Source: Armatimonadota bacterium | GTDB taxonomy: Bacteria; Actinomycetota; Acidimicrobiia; Spongiisociales; UBA5794 | Direction of reading: 5' to 3' | Assembly: GCA_008501565.1 (NCBI GenBank) | Contig: QQUL01000033.1 | Location: 1 to 5,709, forward strand | DNA: 5,709 nucleotides | Shown here: piece after piece, positions 1 through 5,213 of the stretch | Layout of the letters: each line of letters opens with the position of its first letter | How positions within the stretch are numbered: the first letter of the stretch is position 1 | The notes under the pieces: generated by a model | Database searches by the model: none | What the model was told of the DNA's origin: nothing | The model's input: only the letters and a program-made list of their open reading frames with translations | Translations under genes and position numbers: made by a program

Positions 1-433
1 GGGTGTGGACCAGGTGGTTGTGTTCGGCGGCGAGTGTCTTGGCCGGAACCCCAGACGAAACCTGTTCGGCGATCTCGGCAGGGTCAAGGCCGACAGACGC
101 CGCGACCTCCGACAGGACGGAAGCGTCGTCGATCTCGAGCAGTTGATCGTGCTTGGCGTTGTAGAGCGCCACATGAAACGCTTGAAACGAATCCGGAAAG
201 CGATCGCGGACGGCAAGGGACCACAGCAATGCCCGCACACCCCTTGGAAGGTCGCCAGCTGGATCGTGATCCCACACCGGCTTGTCCCCGACTTCCAGGT
301 GGTTCTGAGAAAGCGAGAACGGGCGAAACGTTACGTCATGGTCGGCACCGCCTTCAAGTGCCTCAACGACCGCCTCGTTCCCGATCCGAGAAAATGGGCA
401 GAGGTAGTCGTATGTGATTGCAAACCTGGTCAT
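1..433 (-). CDS. DsbA-family thioredoxin-fold protein, N-terminal 144 residues (3' end beyond window)
   Basis: Reading leftwards from the ATG at 433-431, the frame stays open for 144 codons to the window edge. The N-terminus has a beta strand (residues 4-9) leading straight into CPFS (residues 12-15). This is the position of the CXXC motif in DsbA/FrnE-type thioredoxin-fold proteins. A helical insert follows, with the segment GVRALLWSLAVRDRF at about residues 65-79 and the helix DASVLSEVAASVGLD at about 102-116. No signal peptide is visible, so a cytoplasmic location is inferred. Only the first active-site cysteine is present; the second is Ser, as in monothiol or glutathione/mycothiol-transferase-like members such as 2-hydroxychromene-2-carboxylate isomerases. 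The substrate is unknown. The start is supported by GGAGG four bases upstream on the minus strand. It lies 54 nt after the deoD stop on the same strand, so co-transcription with deoD is likely. The fold assignment is fairly sure; the function is not. Confidence 0.8.
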   Translation of the reverse strand, partial: MTRFAITYDYLCPFSRIGNEAVVEALEGGADHDVTFRPFSLSQNHLEVGDKPVWDHDPAGDLPRGVRALLWSLAVRDRFPDSFQAFHVALYNAKHDQLLEIDDASVLSEVAASVGLDPAEIAEQVSSGVPAKTLAAEHNHLVHT

Positions 434-487
434 GAATCCTCCATCGCTGCTCGAACGATAGGGCTCCCGGACACCACCGAAACGGTC

Positions 488-1204
488 TCAGGCGGCGTCG
501 GCCACCAGGGCATCGAGCGCAACGACAACCATGTCGTCGAAGGACCGTTCACGCTCTTCGGACGTCGTCTCTTCGGCGGTGACGAGATGATCCGAGACCG
601 TCAGGACCGAAAGCGCTCGCACACCTTCCTCGGCTGCGATGCCGTAGAGGCCAGCCGTCTCCATCTCGACAGCGAGGACATTCATCCGCTGCCACGTCCC
701 GAGCGCATCGGCTACGGGGTTGTAGAAACTATCCGACGTGTGGACGTTCCCGACGTGTGCGACGTGTCCCCCTGCTGCCGCCGCATCGACCGCTGCCAAA
801 AGCAATCTGAAGTCTGCAGTCGCCGCAAAGTCCCACCCCGAGTATCGGGCACGGTTGACACCCGAATCGGTTCCTGCTCCGATTGCGAGGATGATCTCGC
901 GCATTCCGACATCGCTTGAAATCCCACCACAGGATCCAACCCGAACGAGACGCCTGGCGCCGTAGGTGCGGATGAGTTCCGTGATGTAGATCGAGGCGGA
1001 TGGCACGCCCATCCCCGTTCCCATGACCGACACGGACATTCCGCCATACGTTCCCGTGAACCCGAGCATATTGCGCACGGCCGTCACCTCAACGGCGTCA
1101 TCGAGAAATGATTCCGCGATGTATCTGGCTCTGAGCGGGTCACCCGGAAGGAGCACTGCCTCTGCAAAGGCACCGTCTCCGGCCGAGATGTGTGGCGTTG
1201 GCAT
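488..1204 (-). CDS. deoD: Purine nucleoside phosphorylase, DeoD type
   Basis: This 238-residue protein matches the length of hexameric bacterial DeoD (about 239 residues). The enzyme reversibly phosphorolyses purine (deoxy)ribonucleosides to free base and (deoxy)ribose-1-phosphate in cytoplasmic purine salvage. Visible family landmarks are TPHI near the N-terminus (His5, donated to the neighbouring subunit's site), PGDPLRA (20-26, phosphate-binding Gly21 and Arg25) and RNMLGFTG (Arg44). Further on come RVGSCGG (Arg88, Ser91), VEMETAG (Glu180-Met181-Glu182, ribose binding) and VSDH (Ser204, Asp205), with Arg218 in the TTSEER segment as the partner of the catalytic Asp. All catalytic positions are intact, so an active enzyme is expected. 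The ATG is preceded by AGGAGAAG (complement of 1209-1216). A 7-bp hairpin directly abuts that site. It is divergent from the sulfur operon and upstream of the DsbA-like gene on the same strand. Confidence 0.96.
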   Translation of the reverse strand: MPTPHISAGDGAFAEAVLLPGDPLRARYIAESFLDDAVEVTAVRNMLGFTGTYGGMSVSVMGTGMGVPSASIYITELIRTYGARRLVRVGSCGGISSDVGMREIILAIGAGTDSGVNRARYSGWDFAATADFRLLLAAVDAAAAGGHVAHVGNVHTSDSFYNPVADALGTWQRMNVLAVEMETAGLYGIAAEEGVRALSVLTVSDHLVTAEETTSEERERSFDDMVVVALDALVADAA

Positions 1205-1208
1205 GTGG

Positions 1209-1234
1209 CTTCTCCTGCGGTCCAGGAACCGCAG
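1209..1234 (-). promoter_or_regulatory. Hairpin abutting the deoD Shine-Dalgarno
   Basis: Positions 1215-1221 (CTGCGGT) and 1228-1234 (ACCGCAG) form a perfect 7-bp inverted repeat around a 6-nt loop. In the deoD transcript the 3' arm runs directly into the Shine-Dalgarno AGGAGAAG (complement of 1209-1216) and shares its first two bases. This placement could modulate ribosome access or stabilise the 5' end. No ligand-binding riboswitch family is recognised, and a regulatory role is inference. The stem itself is read directly from the sequence. Confidence 0.5.
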
Positions 1235-1281
1235 ACTACCGATGTGCGATGACCGATGCCCGACAACCGATTACCGATACC
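1234..1281. repeat. Degenerate 7-bp tandem array, left arm (GAYNNCC units)
   Basis: Six consecutive heptamers can be read in one phase: GACTACC, GATGTGC, GATGACC, GATGCCC, GACAACC and GATTACC, followed by a 6-bp unit GATACC. The shared pattern is GA(C/T)NNCC; the second unit is the main deviant. The array lies in the non-coding gap between deoD and the flavoprotein gene. It is the approximate inverted complement of the array at 1285-1347, since CCGAT/CCGAC here faces GTCGG there. The function is unknown; it could be a dispersed intergenic repeat, a protein-binding array or a cruciform arm. Confidence 0.75.
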
Positions 1282-1284
1282 GAC

Positions 1285-1347
1285 TTCGGACGTCGGACGT
1301 CGGACGTCGGACGTGGGACCTCGGATGTCGGATTTCAGACCTCGAAT
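1285..1347. repeat. 7-bp tandem array, right arm (GTCGGAC units)
   Basis: Nine heptamers in one phase read TTCGGAC, GTCGGAC three times, GTGGGAC, CTCGGAT, GTCGGAT, TTCAGAC and CTCGAAT. The units decay from identical near the centre to divergent at the right end. The array is GTCGGAC-based and points opposite to the left array, so the two could pair as 5-bp steps separated by 2-nt internal loops. It ends 5 bp before the palindromic operator of the sulfur operon. No coding frame uses this region convincingly. Confidence 0.8.
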
Positions 1348-1352
1348 ACACC

Positions 1353-1370
1353 TTGTGAATAGTTTCACAA
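1353..1370. promoter_or_regulatory. Perfect palindromic operator, Rex-type (alternatively Crp-type)
   Basis: The site TTGTGAA-TAGT-TTCACAA is a perfect 7-4-7 inverted repeat. It agrees with the known consensus of the NADH/NAD+-sensing repressor Rex, TTGTGAA-N4-TTCACAA, at every specified base. It also contains TGTGA-N6-TCACA (1354-1369 allowing for the spacer), the core bound by Crp-family regulators, so the two cannot be separated by sequence alone. The full 7-bp arms favour Rex, as does the overlap with a -35 box. A shorter second dyad, TCAC-AAA-GTGA (1365-1375), overlaps its right arm. No regulator gene lies in the window. Confidence 0.7.
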
Positions 1371-1381
1371 AGTGATATCCT
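1353..1381 (+). promoter_or_regulatory. Predicted sigma-70-type promoter of the sulfur operon
   Basis: TTGTGA (1353-1358, 4 of 6 matches to TTGACA) and TATCCT (1376-1381, 4 of 6 matches to TATAAT) are separated by exactly 17 bp. This would place the transcription start near 1388, about 27 nt before the ATG at 1415. It is the only well-spaced pair seen just upstream of the gene. The palindrome at 1353-1370 covers the -35 box and most of the spacer, a geometry typical of repression. Confidence 0.5.
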
Positions 1382-1414
1382 GAGTGTGTCGCTTCGATCG
1401 GGGAAGGAACCACG

Positions 1415-2650
1415 ATGCAACGAATTCTGATACTCGGGGCTGGCACAGCCGGCACCATGGCCGCAAATCATCTTCGCAAGGAACTCGGGTCGGAGTACGA
1501 GATCACCATCGTCGATCAGGACGAGACCCACTACTACCAGCCGGGCTTTCTCTTCATCCCGTTCGGCACGTACCAGCCCTCGGACGTCGTGAAGCCAACG
1601 GCGGACTTCCTCCGCAAGGGAATCTCGTACGTCAACGGCGAGGTGGCATCGCTCGAACCGACCGCGAACACCGTCCTGCTCGCGGATGGACGAACATTCG
1701 GCTATGACCATTTGATCATCGCAACCGGCACGCATCCGACGTTGGGAGAAACACCTGGCCTCGACTCGGACGAATACGGCAAGACGGTGCACGACTTCTT
1801 CAGTCTCGAAAGTGCGGTTGCACTGCAGGAGGCACTTGAGAGCTTCAAGGAAGGCCGTCTGGTGGTGAGCCTGATCGAAATGCCGATCAAGTGCCCGGTC
1901 GCACCTCTTGAGTTCGCATTTCTCGCTGAAGCGCACTTCACCGATCTCGGGATCCGCGACAAGGTTGAGATCGTCTACGTGACTCCCATGAGCAGCGTCT
2001 TCACCAAGCCGGTCGCATCCGAGCAGCTCGGCGACATGTTCGAACAACGAGGTATTCACCTCGAACCTGACTTCTACCTCGAGCGAGTCGATGCCGAAGC
2101 GAAGATGCTCGTGTCCTACGACGAACGGGAGGTCCCCTACGACCTGCTCGTGACCGTGCCGATCAACATGGGGGCATCGTTCGTCGGTGCCGCGGGAATC
2201 GGTGACGAGCTCAACCACGTGCGAGTCGACCCTGGGAATTTCCAGTCTCCGGACTATCCGAACATCTTTGCACTTGGCGATGCGGCGAGCCTGCCGACAT
2301 CAAAGGCAGGATCGGTTGCGCATTTTGCGATGGACACGTTCGTCCCGAACTTCGTCGACTACCTGCGTGGGCTTCCGATGAAGCACGAATTCGACGGTCA
2401 CGCAAACTGCTACATCGAGACCGGGCACGACAAGGCAATGTTGATCGACTTCAACTACAAGACTCAGCCGCTTCCGGGAAAGTATCCGGTGCCGGGAATC
2501 GGACCCTTCTCTCTCCTTGAGGAGTCGAAGGTCAATCACCGAGGGAAGCTCGCGTTCCGTTGGATGTACTGGAACTTGCTCCTCCCCGGTCGGCATCTCC
2601 CCGTTTCGAGTGAGATGTCAATGGCGGGCAAGGACACCGATCTCGCATGA
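1415..2650 (+). CDS. Sulfide:quinone oxidoreductase-like FAD flavoprotein
   Basis: This 411-residue two-dinucleotide-binding-domain flavoprotein belongs to the SQR/flavocytochrome c sulfide dehydrogenase superfamily. An N-terminal FAD-binding GAGTAG (8-13) with acidic Asp34 after the second strand is followed by LIIATGTHP (100-108) and the second FAD motif NIFALGDAA (283-291). There are only two cysteines: Cys160 in KCPVAPLEF and Cys332 in NCYIETG. They sit where SQRs carry the redox pair that bridges sulfide to FAD (Cys160 and Cys356 in Acidithiobacillus). The third SQR cysteine, near residue 128, is absent. The tail (about 372-396, KLAFRWMYWNLLLPGR) is aromatic and basic, fitting a monotopic membrane anchor. 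There is no signal peptide, so it should face the cytoplasm. Expected reaction: oxidation of sulfide or a related thiol/persulfide with electrons to quinone; the exact substrate is unproven. The start is supported by GGGAAGGAA at 1401-1409. It is the first gene of the sulfur operon, under the operator at 1353-1370. Confidence 0.88.
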   Translation: MQRILILGAGTAGTMAANHLRKELGSEYEITIVDQDETHYYQPGFLFIPFGTYQPSDVVKPTADFLRKGISYVNGEVASLEPTANTVLLADGRTFGYDHLIIATGTHPTLGETPGLDSDEYGKTVHDFFSLESAVALQEALESFKEGRLVVSLIEMPIKCPVAPLEFAFLAEAHFTDLGIRDKVEIVYVTPMSSVFTKPVASEQLGDMFEQRGIHLEPDFYLERVDAEAKMLVSYDEREVPYDLLVTVPINMGASFVGAAGIGDELNHVRVDPGNFQSPDYPNIFALGDAASLPTSKAGSVAHFAMDTFVPNFVDYLRGLPMKHEFDGHANCYIETGHDKAMLIDFNYKTQPLPGKYPVPGIGPFSLLEESKVNHRGKLAFRWMYWNLLLPGRHLPVSSEMSMAGKDTDLA

Positions 2651-2692
2651 CCACACGGCGCATGCGACAGGAACTGAATCAATGGAGGAACC

Positions 2693-3010
2693 ATGCCAAC
2701 CACAGCAATCGCTGACAAAGAAATCCAAGTCGACGCAGAAGGATTCATGACCGAATACGACGAGTGGGACGAGGATCTCGCCCGCGTTCTGGCATCCAAC
2801 ATCGGCATCGGAGAACTCACCGAAGTCCACTGGTCCGTGATCAACTTCCTGCGAGCCGACTACGTCGAGCGGGGTGAGACCCCGACCCTACGACGTGTGT
2901 CGACCACCGGAGGCATTCCAACCAAGGAACTGTTCGTGCTGTTTCCCAAGAAGCCGGCACGCAAGATGGCGTACGTGGCCGGTCTGCCAAAGCCCGTCGG
3001 GTGCATCTGA
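2693..3010 (+). CDS. TusE/DsrC/DsvC-family sulfur relay protein, single-cysteine form
   Basis: This 105-residue protein has the usual size and landmarks of the DsrC/TusE family. These are an N-terminal acidic segment with DEWDEDLA (23-30), ELTEVHWSVINFLRADYVERG (41-61) and the C-terminal arm FPKKPARKMAYVAGLPKPVGCI. Family members carry persulfide sulfur on the penultimate cysteine, here Cys104. DsrC proteins that work with dissimilatory sulfite reductase have a second cysteine 11 residues earlier. Here that place (residue 93) is Ala and Cys104 is the only cysteine. It therefore cannot form the intramolecular disulfide/trisulfide of true DsrC and resembles TusE or DsrC-like carriers in Cys content. 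Likely role: accepting or handing on sulfur from the adjacent DsrE2-like protein or the SQR-like enzyme. The ATG is preceded by GGAGGAA (2684-2690). It starts 42 nt after the flavoprotein stop, with no terminator between. Confidence 0.9.
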   Translation: MPTTAIADKEIQVDAEGFMTEYDEWDEDLARVLASNIGIGELTEVHWSVINFLRADYVERGETPTLRRVSTTGGIPTKELFVLFPKKPARKMAYVAGLPKPVGCI

Positions 3011-3034
3011 CAAATCGGATCGAAAGGAGACACC

Positions 3035-3547
3035 ATGACAACCACCGAGACCGCCCCGATGGTCGTTCCAGACTTCGGAGACGAGGACGAGGGTCGCAAG
3101 ATGGCGTTCGTGTGCTCGAAAGGCACCCTCGACATGGCCTACCCCGCGCTGATCATGGCGTCTGGTGCTCTGGAACAAGGCGTCGAGACACACATCTTCT
3201 TCACGTTCTGGGGCATGGACATGATCAACAAGAAGACAATGGACGATCTCAAGTTCACGCCGGTCGGGAACACCGCGACGCACATGCCGATGGCCCTCAC
3301 GCCCTTGCCGGGCATGACCGCGATGGCAACGAGTCGGATGCGCAAGCAGTTGCAGGAACTCGACATCCCCGATGTCCCTGCATTCCTGACGCACCTCTCC
3401 GACATGGGGTGCCACCTGTGGGCATGCAAGATGTCGGTCGACATGTTCGACCTTGAACGAGATGACATGATGGACGAACTCGACGGCATTCTCAACGTGA
3501 GCGACTTCATTGAACTCATCGAGGGCGCCCAGACGATGTTCATCTGA
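3035..3547 (+). CDS. DsrE/DsrF/DrsH-like (DsrE2-type) sulfurtransferase
   Basis: This 170-residue protein shows the DsrE2-type pattern. The first strand reads KMAFVCSKGTLDMAYPALIMAS (22-43), followed by THIFFTFWGMDMINK (52-66). A Met/Pro-rich loop with LPGMTAMAT follows (91-99), then CHLWACKMSVDMF (126-138). Cys131 in ACKMSVDMF occupies the conserved sulfur-binding position of the family; Cys27 and Cys126 are additional. DsrE2 proteins bind persulfide or thiosulfonate sulfur in the cytoplasm and work with TusA-, rhodanese- or DsrC-type carriers. Here the only carrier in view is the upstream TusE/DsrC-like protein. Methionine is very frequent (19 of 170 residues). The first 20 residues are an acidic extension before the fold. 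No transmembrane helix is obvious. The start is supported by AAAGGAGA (3023-3030), 24 nt after the preceding stop, making this the third gene of the operon. Confidence 0.9.
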   Translation: MTTTETAPMVVPDFGDEDEGRKMAFVCSKGTLDMAYPALIMASGALEQGVETHIFFTFWGMDMINKKTMDDLKFTPVGNTATHMPMALTPLPGMTAMATSRMRKQLQELDIPDVPAFLTHLSDMGCHLWACKMSVDMFDLERDDMMDELDGILNVSDFIELIEGAQTMFI

Positions 3548-3632
3548 GAAAAGGTCCGGGATTCAGCCGACCGACGGTCGCAGGTAGCGCCAGAGACGGT
3601 TGGTCAGGCTGCGGCCATTCGGAGGTTTGCAC
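3548..3632 (+). other. Short intergenic gap after the sulfur operon
   Basis: These 85 nt hold a perfect short dyad CGACCG-A-CGGTCG (3568-3580) and a weak possible stem pairing GGTCCGG (3554-3560) with CCGACC (3567-3572) through one bulge. The two structures overlap, so they would be mutually exclusive. Neither is followed by a T-run, so no intrinsic terminator is called. Read-through from the sulfur operon into the next gene remains possible. GGAGG at 3621-3625 marks the start of that gene. Confidence 0.4.
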
Positions 3633-4556
3633 GTGAGCGACACCGTTTTGCAATGGCTCACGGAAGGCGACCCCGCGATCCGCTGGCAGGTGGAACGAGA
3701 CCTCCTGCGCAGGGATCCCGAGGTCTGGGAGGCCACGCGCTCCGAGATCGGGGAGATCGGTTGGGGCAAACGACTGCTCGACGAGCAGGACGTAGGGGGA
3801 ACCTGGGGCTTGGGCCTCTACGGCCCGAAGTGGACCTCCACCACCTACACCCTCCTGCTCCTTCGACGCTTCGGTCTGCTGCCATCGAACCCGCAGGCAG
3901 TCGCGGGCTGTCGGAGGCTCCTCGACGACGCCAGATGGATCGACGGTGGAGTGTCCCTTTTCACAGGAGACCAGCTCGCCGAGAAGTGCGTCAACGGCAT
4001 GGTCCTTTCTCTCGTGTCCTATTTCGACGCGGACGACTCCAGGGTTGATTCGATCGCGGAAATGCTGCTGACGGGCCGCCTCGCCGATGGCGGATGGAAC
4101 TGTGAAGACTTCCGCGGTACCACCCATTCCTCATTCCACACGACCATTTCGGTTCTCGAAGGACTCCAGGAATGGAAGCGACGAACCAAAAGTCGCGACG
4201 CGGATGGGGCCATCACGAGTGGACAAGAGTTCATGCTTCGCCACCGGATGGATCGATCACATCGAACCGGCGAGGTGATCAACAAAGCGTGGTCGACCTT
4301 CCATTTTCCGCCGAGGTGGCACTACGACGTGCTTCGTGGCCTCGACCATCTACAGGACGCAGGGGCGTTGGCAGATCCGAGAGCGGGTGAAGCTATTGCA
4401 CTGGTGCTCTCGAAACGCCGCAAGGACGGTCGGTGGGGCAAAGGGAGTCAGTACTCGGGACGGGTCTACTTCGTTCTGGAACCGAACACAGGGCCAGGTA
4501 GATGGAACACACTCCGAGCCCTTCGCGTCCTCAACTGGTGGTCTCAGAACTCGTAG
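3633..4556 (+). CDS. Squalene-cyclase-like alpha/alpha-barrel protein, half-size, function unknown
   Basis: The chosen start is GTG at 3633, because GGAGG lies 7 nt upstream (3621-3625); an upstream TTG at 3600 in the same frame has no comparable site. The 307-residue product has no signal peptide or membrane helix. It shows the repeating helix-pair style and QW-like turns of the squalene/terpene-cyclase and prenyltransferase superfamily. Examples are KWTSTTYTLLLLRRFGL (66-82), DGGWNCE (152-158), HYDVLRGLD (230-238) and DGRWGKGSQYSGRVYF (265-280). At about half the length of squalene-hopene cyclase it would supply a single barrel. A DADD string (132-135) resembles the class II cyclase DXDD acid but may be chance. 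No substrate can be named. It follows the sulfur operon by 85 nt on the same strand, with no clear terminator, and converges on msrA. Confidence 0.8.
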   Translation: MSDTVLQWLTEGDPAIRWQVERDLLRRDPEVWEATRSEIGEIGWGKRLLDEQDVGGTWGLGLYGPKWTSTTYTLLLLRRFGLLPSNPQAVAGCRRLLDDARWIDGGVSLFTGDQLAEKCVNGMVLSLVSYFDADDSRVDSIAEMLLTGRLADGGWNCEDFRGTTHSSFHTTISVLEGLQEWKRRTKSRDADGAITSGQEFMLRHRMDRSHRTGEVINKAWSTFHFPPRWHYDVLRGLDHLQDAGALADPRAGEAIALVLSKRRKDGRWGKGSQYSGRVYFVLEPNTGPGRWNTLRALRVLNWWSQNS

Positions 4557-4576
4557 AAGGTGGGGCTACGAGTCTG
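4545..4576. terminator. Bidirectional hairpin shared by two convergent genes
   Basis: ACTCGTAG (4549-4556) and CTACGAGT (4566-4573) form an 8-bp perfect stem around a 9-nt loop. Three more pairs (4545-4547 with 4574-4576) follow after a single bulged A. The left arm contains the TAG stop of the plus-strand gene and the right arm the TAG stop of msrA on the minus strand, so the stops pair with each other. T-runs are weak on the plus side and absent on the minus side, so efficient intrinsic termination is uncertain. Confidence 0.5.
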
Positions 4577-5213
4577 CGTTTGTGTATTCGATCTGACAGA
4601 AGCCGTGATTGCAGTAGCCACCTGGGTTCTTGGCGAGGTACTGCTGGTGGTATTCCTCGGCGTAGTAGAAGGGCCCGGCTTCGGCGATTTCCGTGGTGAT
4701 GGAGCCATAGCCCGACGCCGTCAGGCCTGATTGGTACGCCGCCATTGAGGCGACGGCGACATCTCGTTGTGCAGCGTCTGTCCAATAGATCGCCGATCGG
4801 TACTGCGTTCCACGGTCGTTTCCTTGTCGATTCAGCGTCGTGGGATCGTGCTGTTCCCAGAAGTGCTTCAGCAGGATTTCAACGTCAATCTGGGTCGGGT
4901 CGTACACCACAAGAGCAACCTCGGCATGGCCGGTTCCGCCGGAGCAGACCTCTTCATACGTCGGATTCGGTGTGATCCCGCCTTGGTATCCGACCGCTGT
5001 GGTGAGCACACCCGGCAGCTTCCAGAACACCCGCTCGGCACCCCAGAAACAGCCCATTCCGAATGACACCACCTCAGACCCTTCCGGGAAGGGCGGTGTC
5101 ATCGATGACTCGTTCACGAAGTGGATACCGCTGATGGGAACCGGTTCGTCTCGTCCGGGCAGGGCAGCGTCATGGGTTGGCATCTGTGTGGTCTTTCGTC
5201 GGAACATGCTCAT
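4566..5213 (-). CDS. msrA: Peptide-methionine (S)-S-oxide reductase MsrA
   Basis: This 215-residue protein matches the E. coli-type MsrA in length (212) and layout. MsrA reduces methionine-S-sulfoxide, free or in proteins, with thioredoxin as the usual reductant. The hallmark GCFWG places catalytic Cys55 at 54-58. Active-site partners are all present: Tyr86 (TYEEVC), Glu98 (GHAE), Asp133 and Tyr138 (GNDRGTQYRS). They keep a constant +4 offset from the E. coli positions. Cys201 (GYCNHGFC) and Cys206 are the C-terminal recycling cysteines. TPPFPEGSEVVSFG (39-52) is the usual lead-in. The start is less certain: Met1, Met3 and Met11 lack a clear Shine-Dalgarno. Family length favours Met1. A TATGGT box ends 5 nt before it (complement of 5219-5224), so leaderless translation is possible. 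The gene converges on the cyclase-like gene with a 9-nt gap and is divergent from the CLC gene. Confidence 0.96.
   Translation of the reverse strand: MSMFRRKTTQMPTHDAALPGRDEPVPISGIHFVNESSMTPPFPEGSEVVSFGMGCFWGAERVFWKLPGVLTTAVGYQGGITPNPTYEEVCSGGTGHAEVALVVYDPTQIDVEILLKHFWEQHDPTTLNRQGNDRGTQYRSAIYWTDAAQRDVAVASMAAYQSGLTASGYGSITTEIAEAGPFYYAEEYHQQYLAKNPGGYCNHGFCQIEYTNADS

Noticed and set aside
5..919. Long plus-strand open frame (304 codons)
   Set aside because: It is antisense to deoD and the DsbA-like gene, both of which have intact family motifs and ribosome sites. The translation is Arg-rich with no recognisable motif and is a high-GC shadow frame.
1234..1347. CRISPR array or transposon end interpretation of the heptamer arrays
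   Set aside because: The units are 7 bp with no unique spacers and no nearby cas, transposase or integrase gene.
1271..2218. Long minus-strand open frame (315 codons) opposite the flavoprotein gene
   Set aside because: It runs antisense to the FAD/SQR-like gene and ends inside the heptamer array, whose translation is repetitive. No family resemblance.
3548..3600. Intrinsic terminator after the sulfur operon
   Set aside because: The possible stems are short, overlapping or bulged, and no T-run follows.
3600..3632. Upstream TTG start for the cyclase-like gene
   Set aside because: No ribosome site precedes it, while GTG at 3633 has GGAGG at the right distance; the extra 11 residues do not look conserved.
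3540..4127. Minus-strand open frame (195 codons)
   Set aside because: It overlaps the cyclase-like gene in antisense and lacks recognisable motifs.
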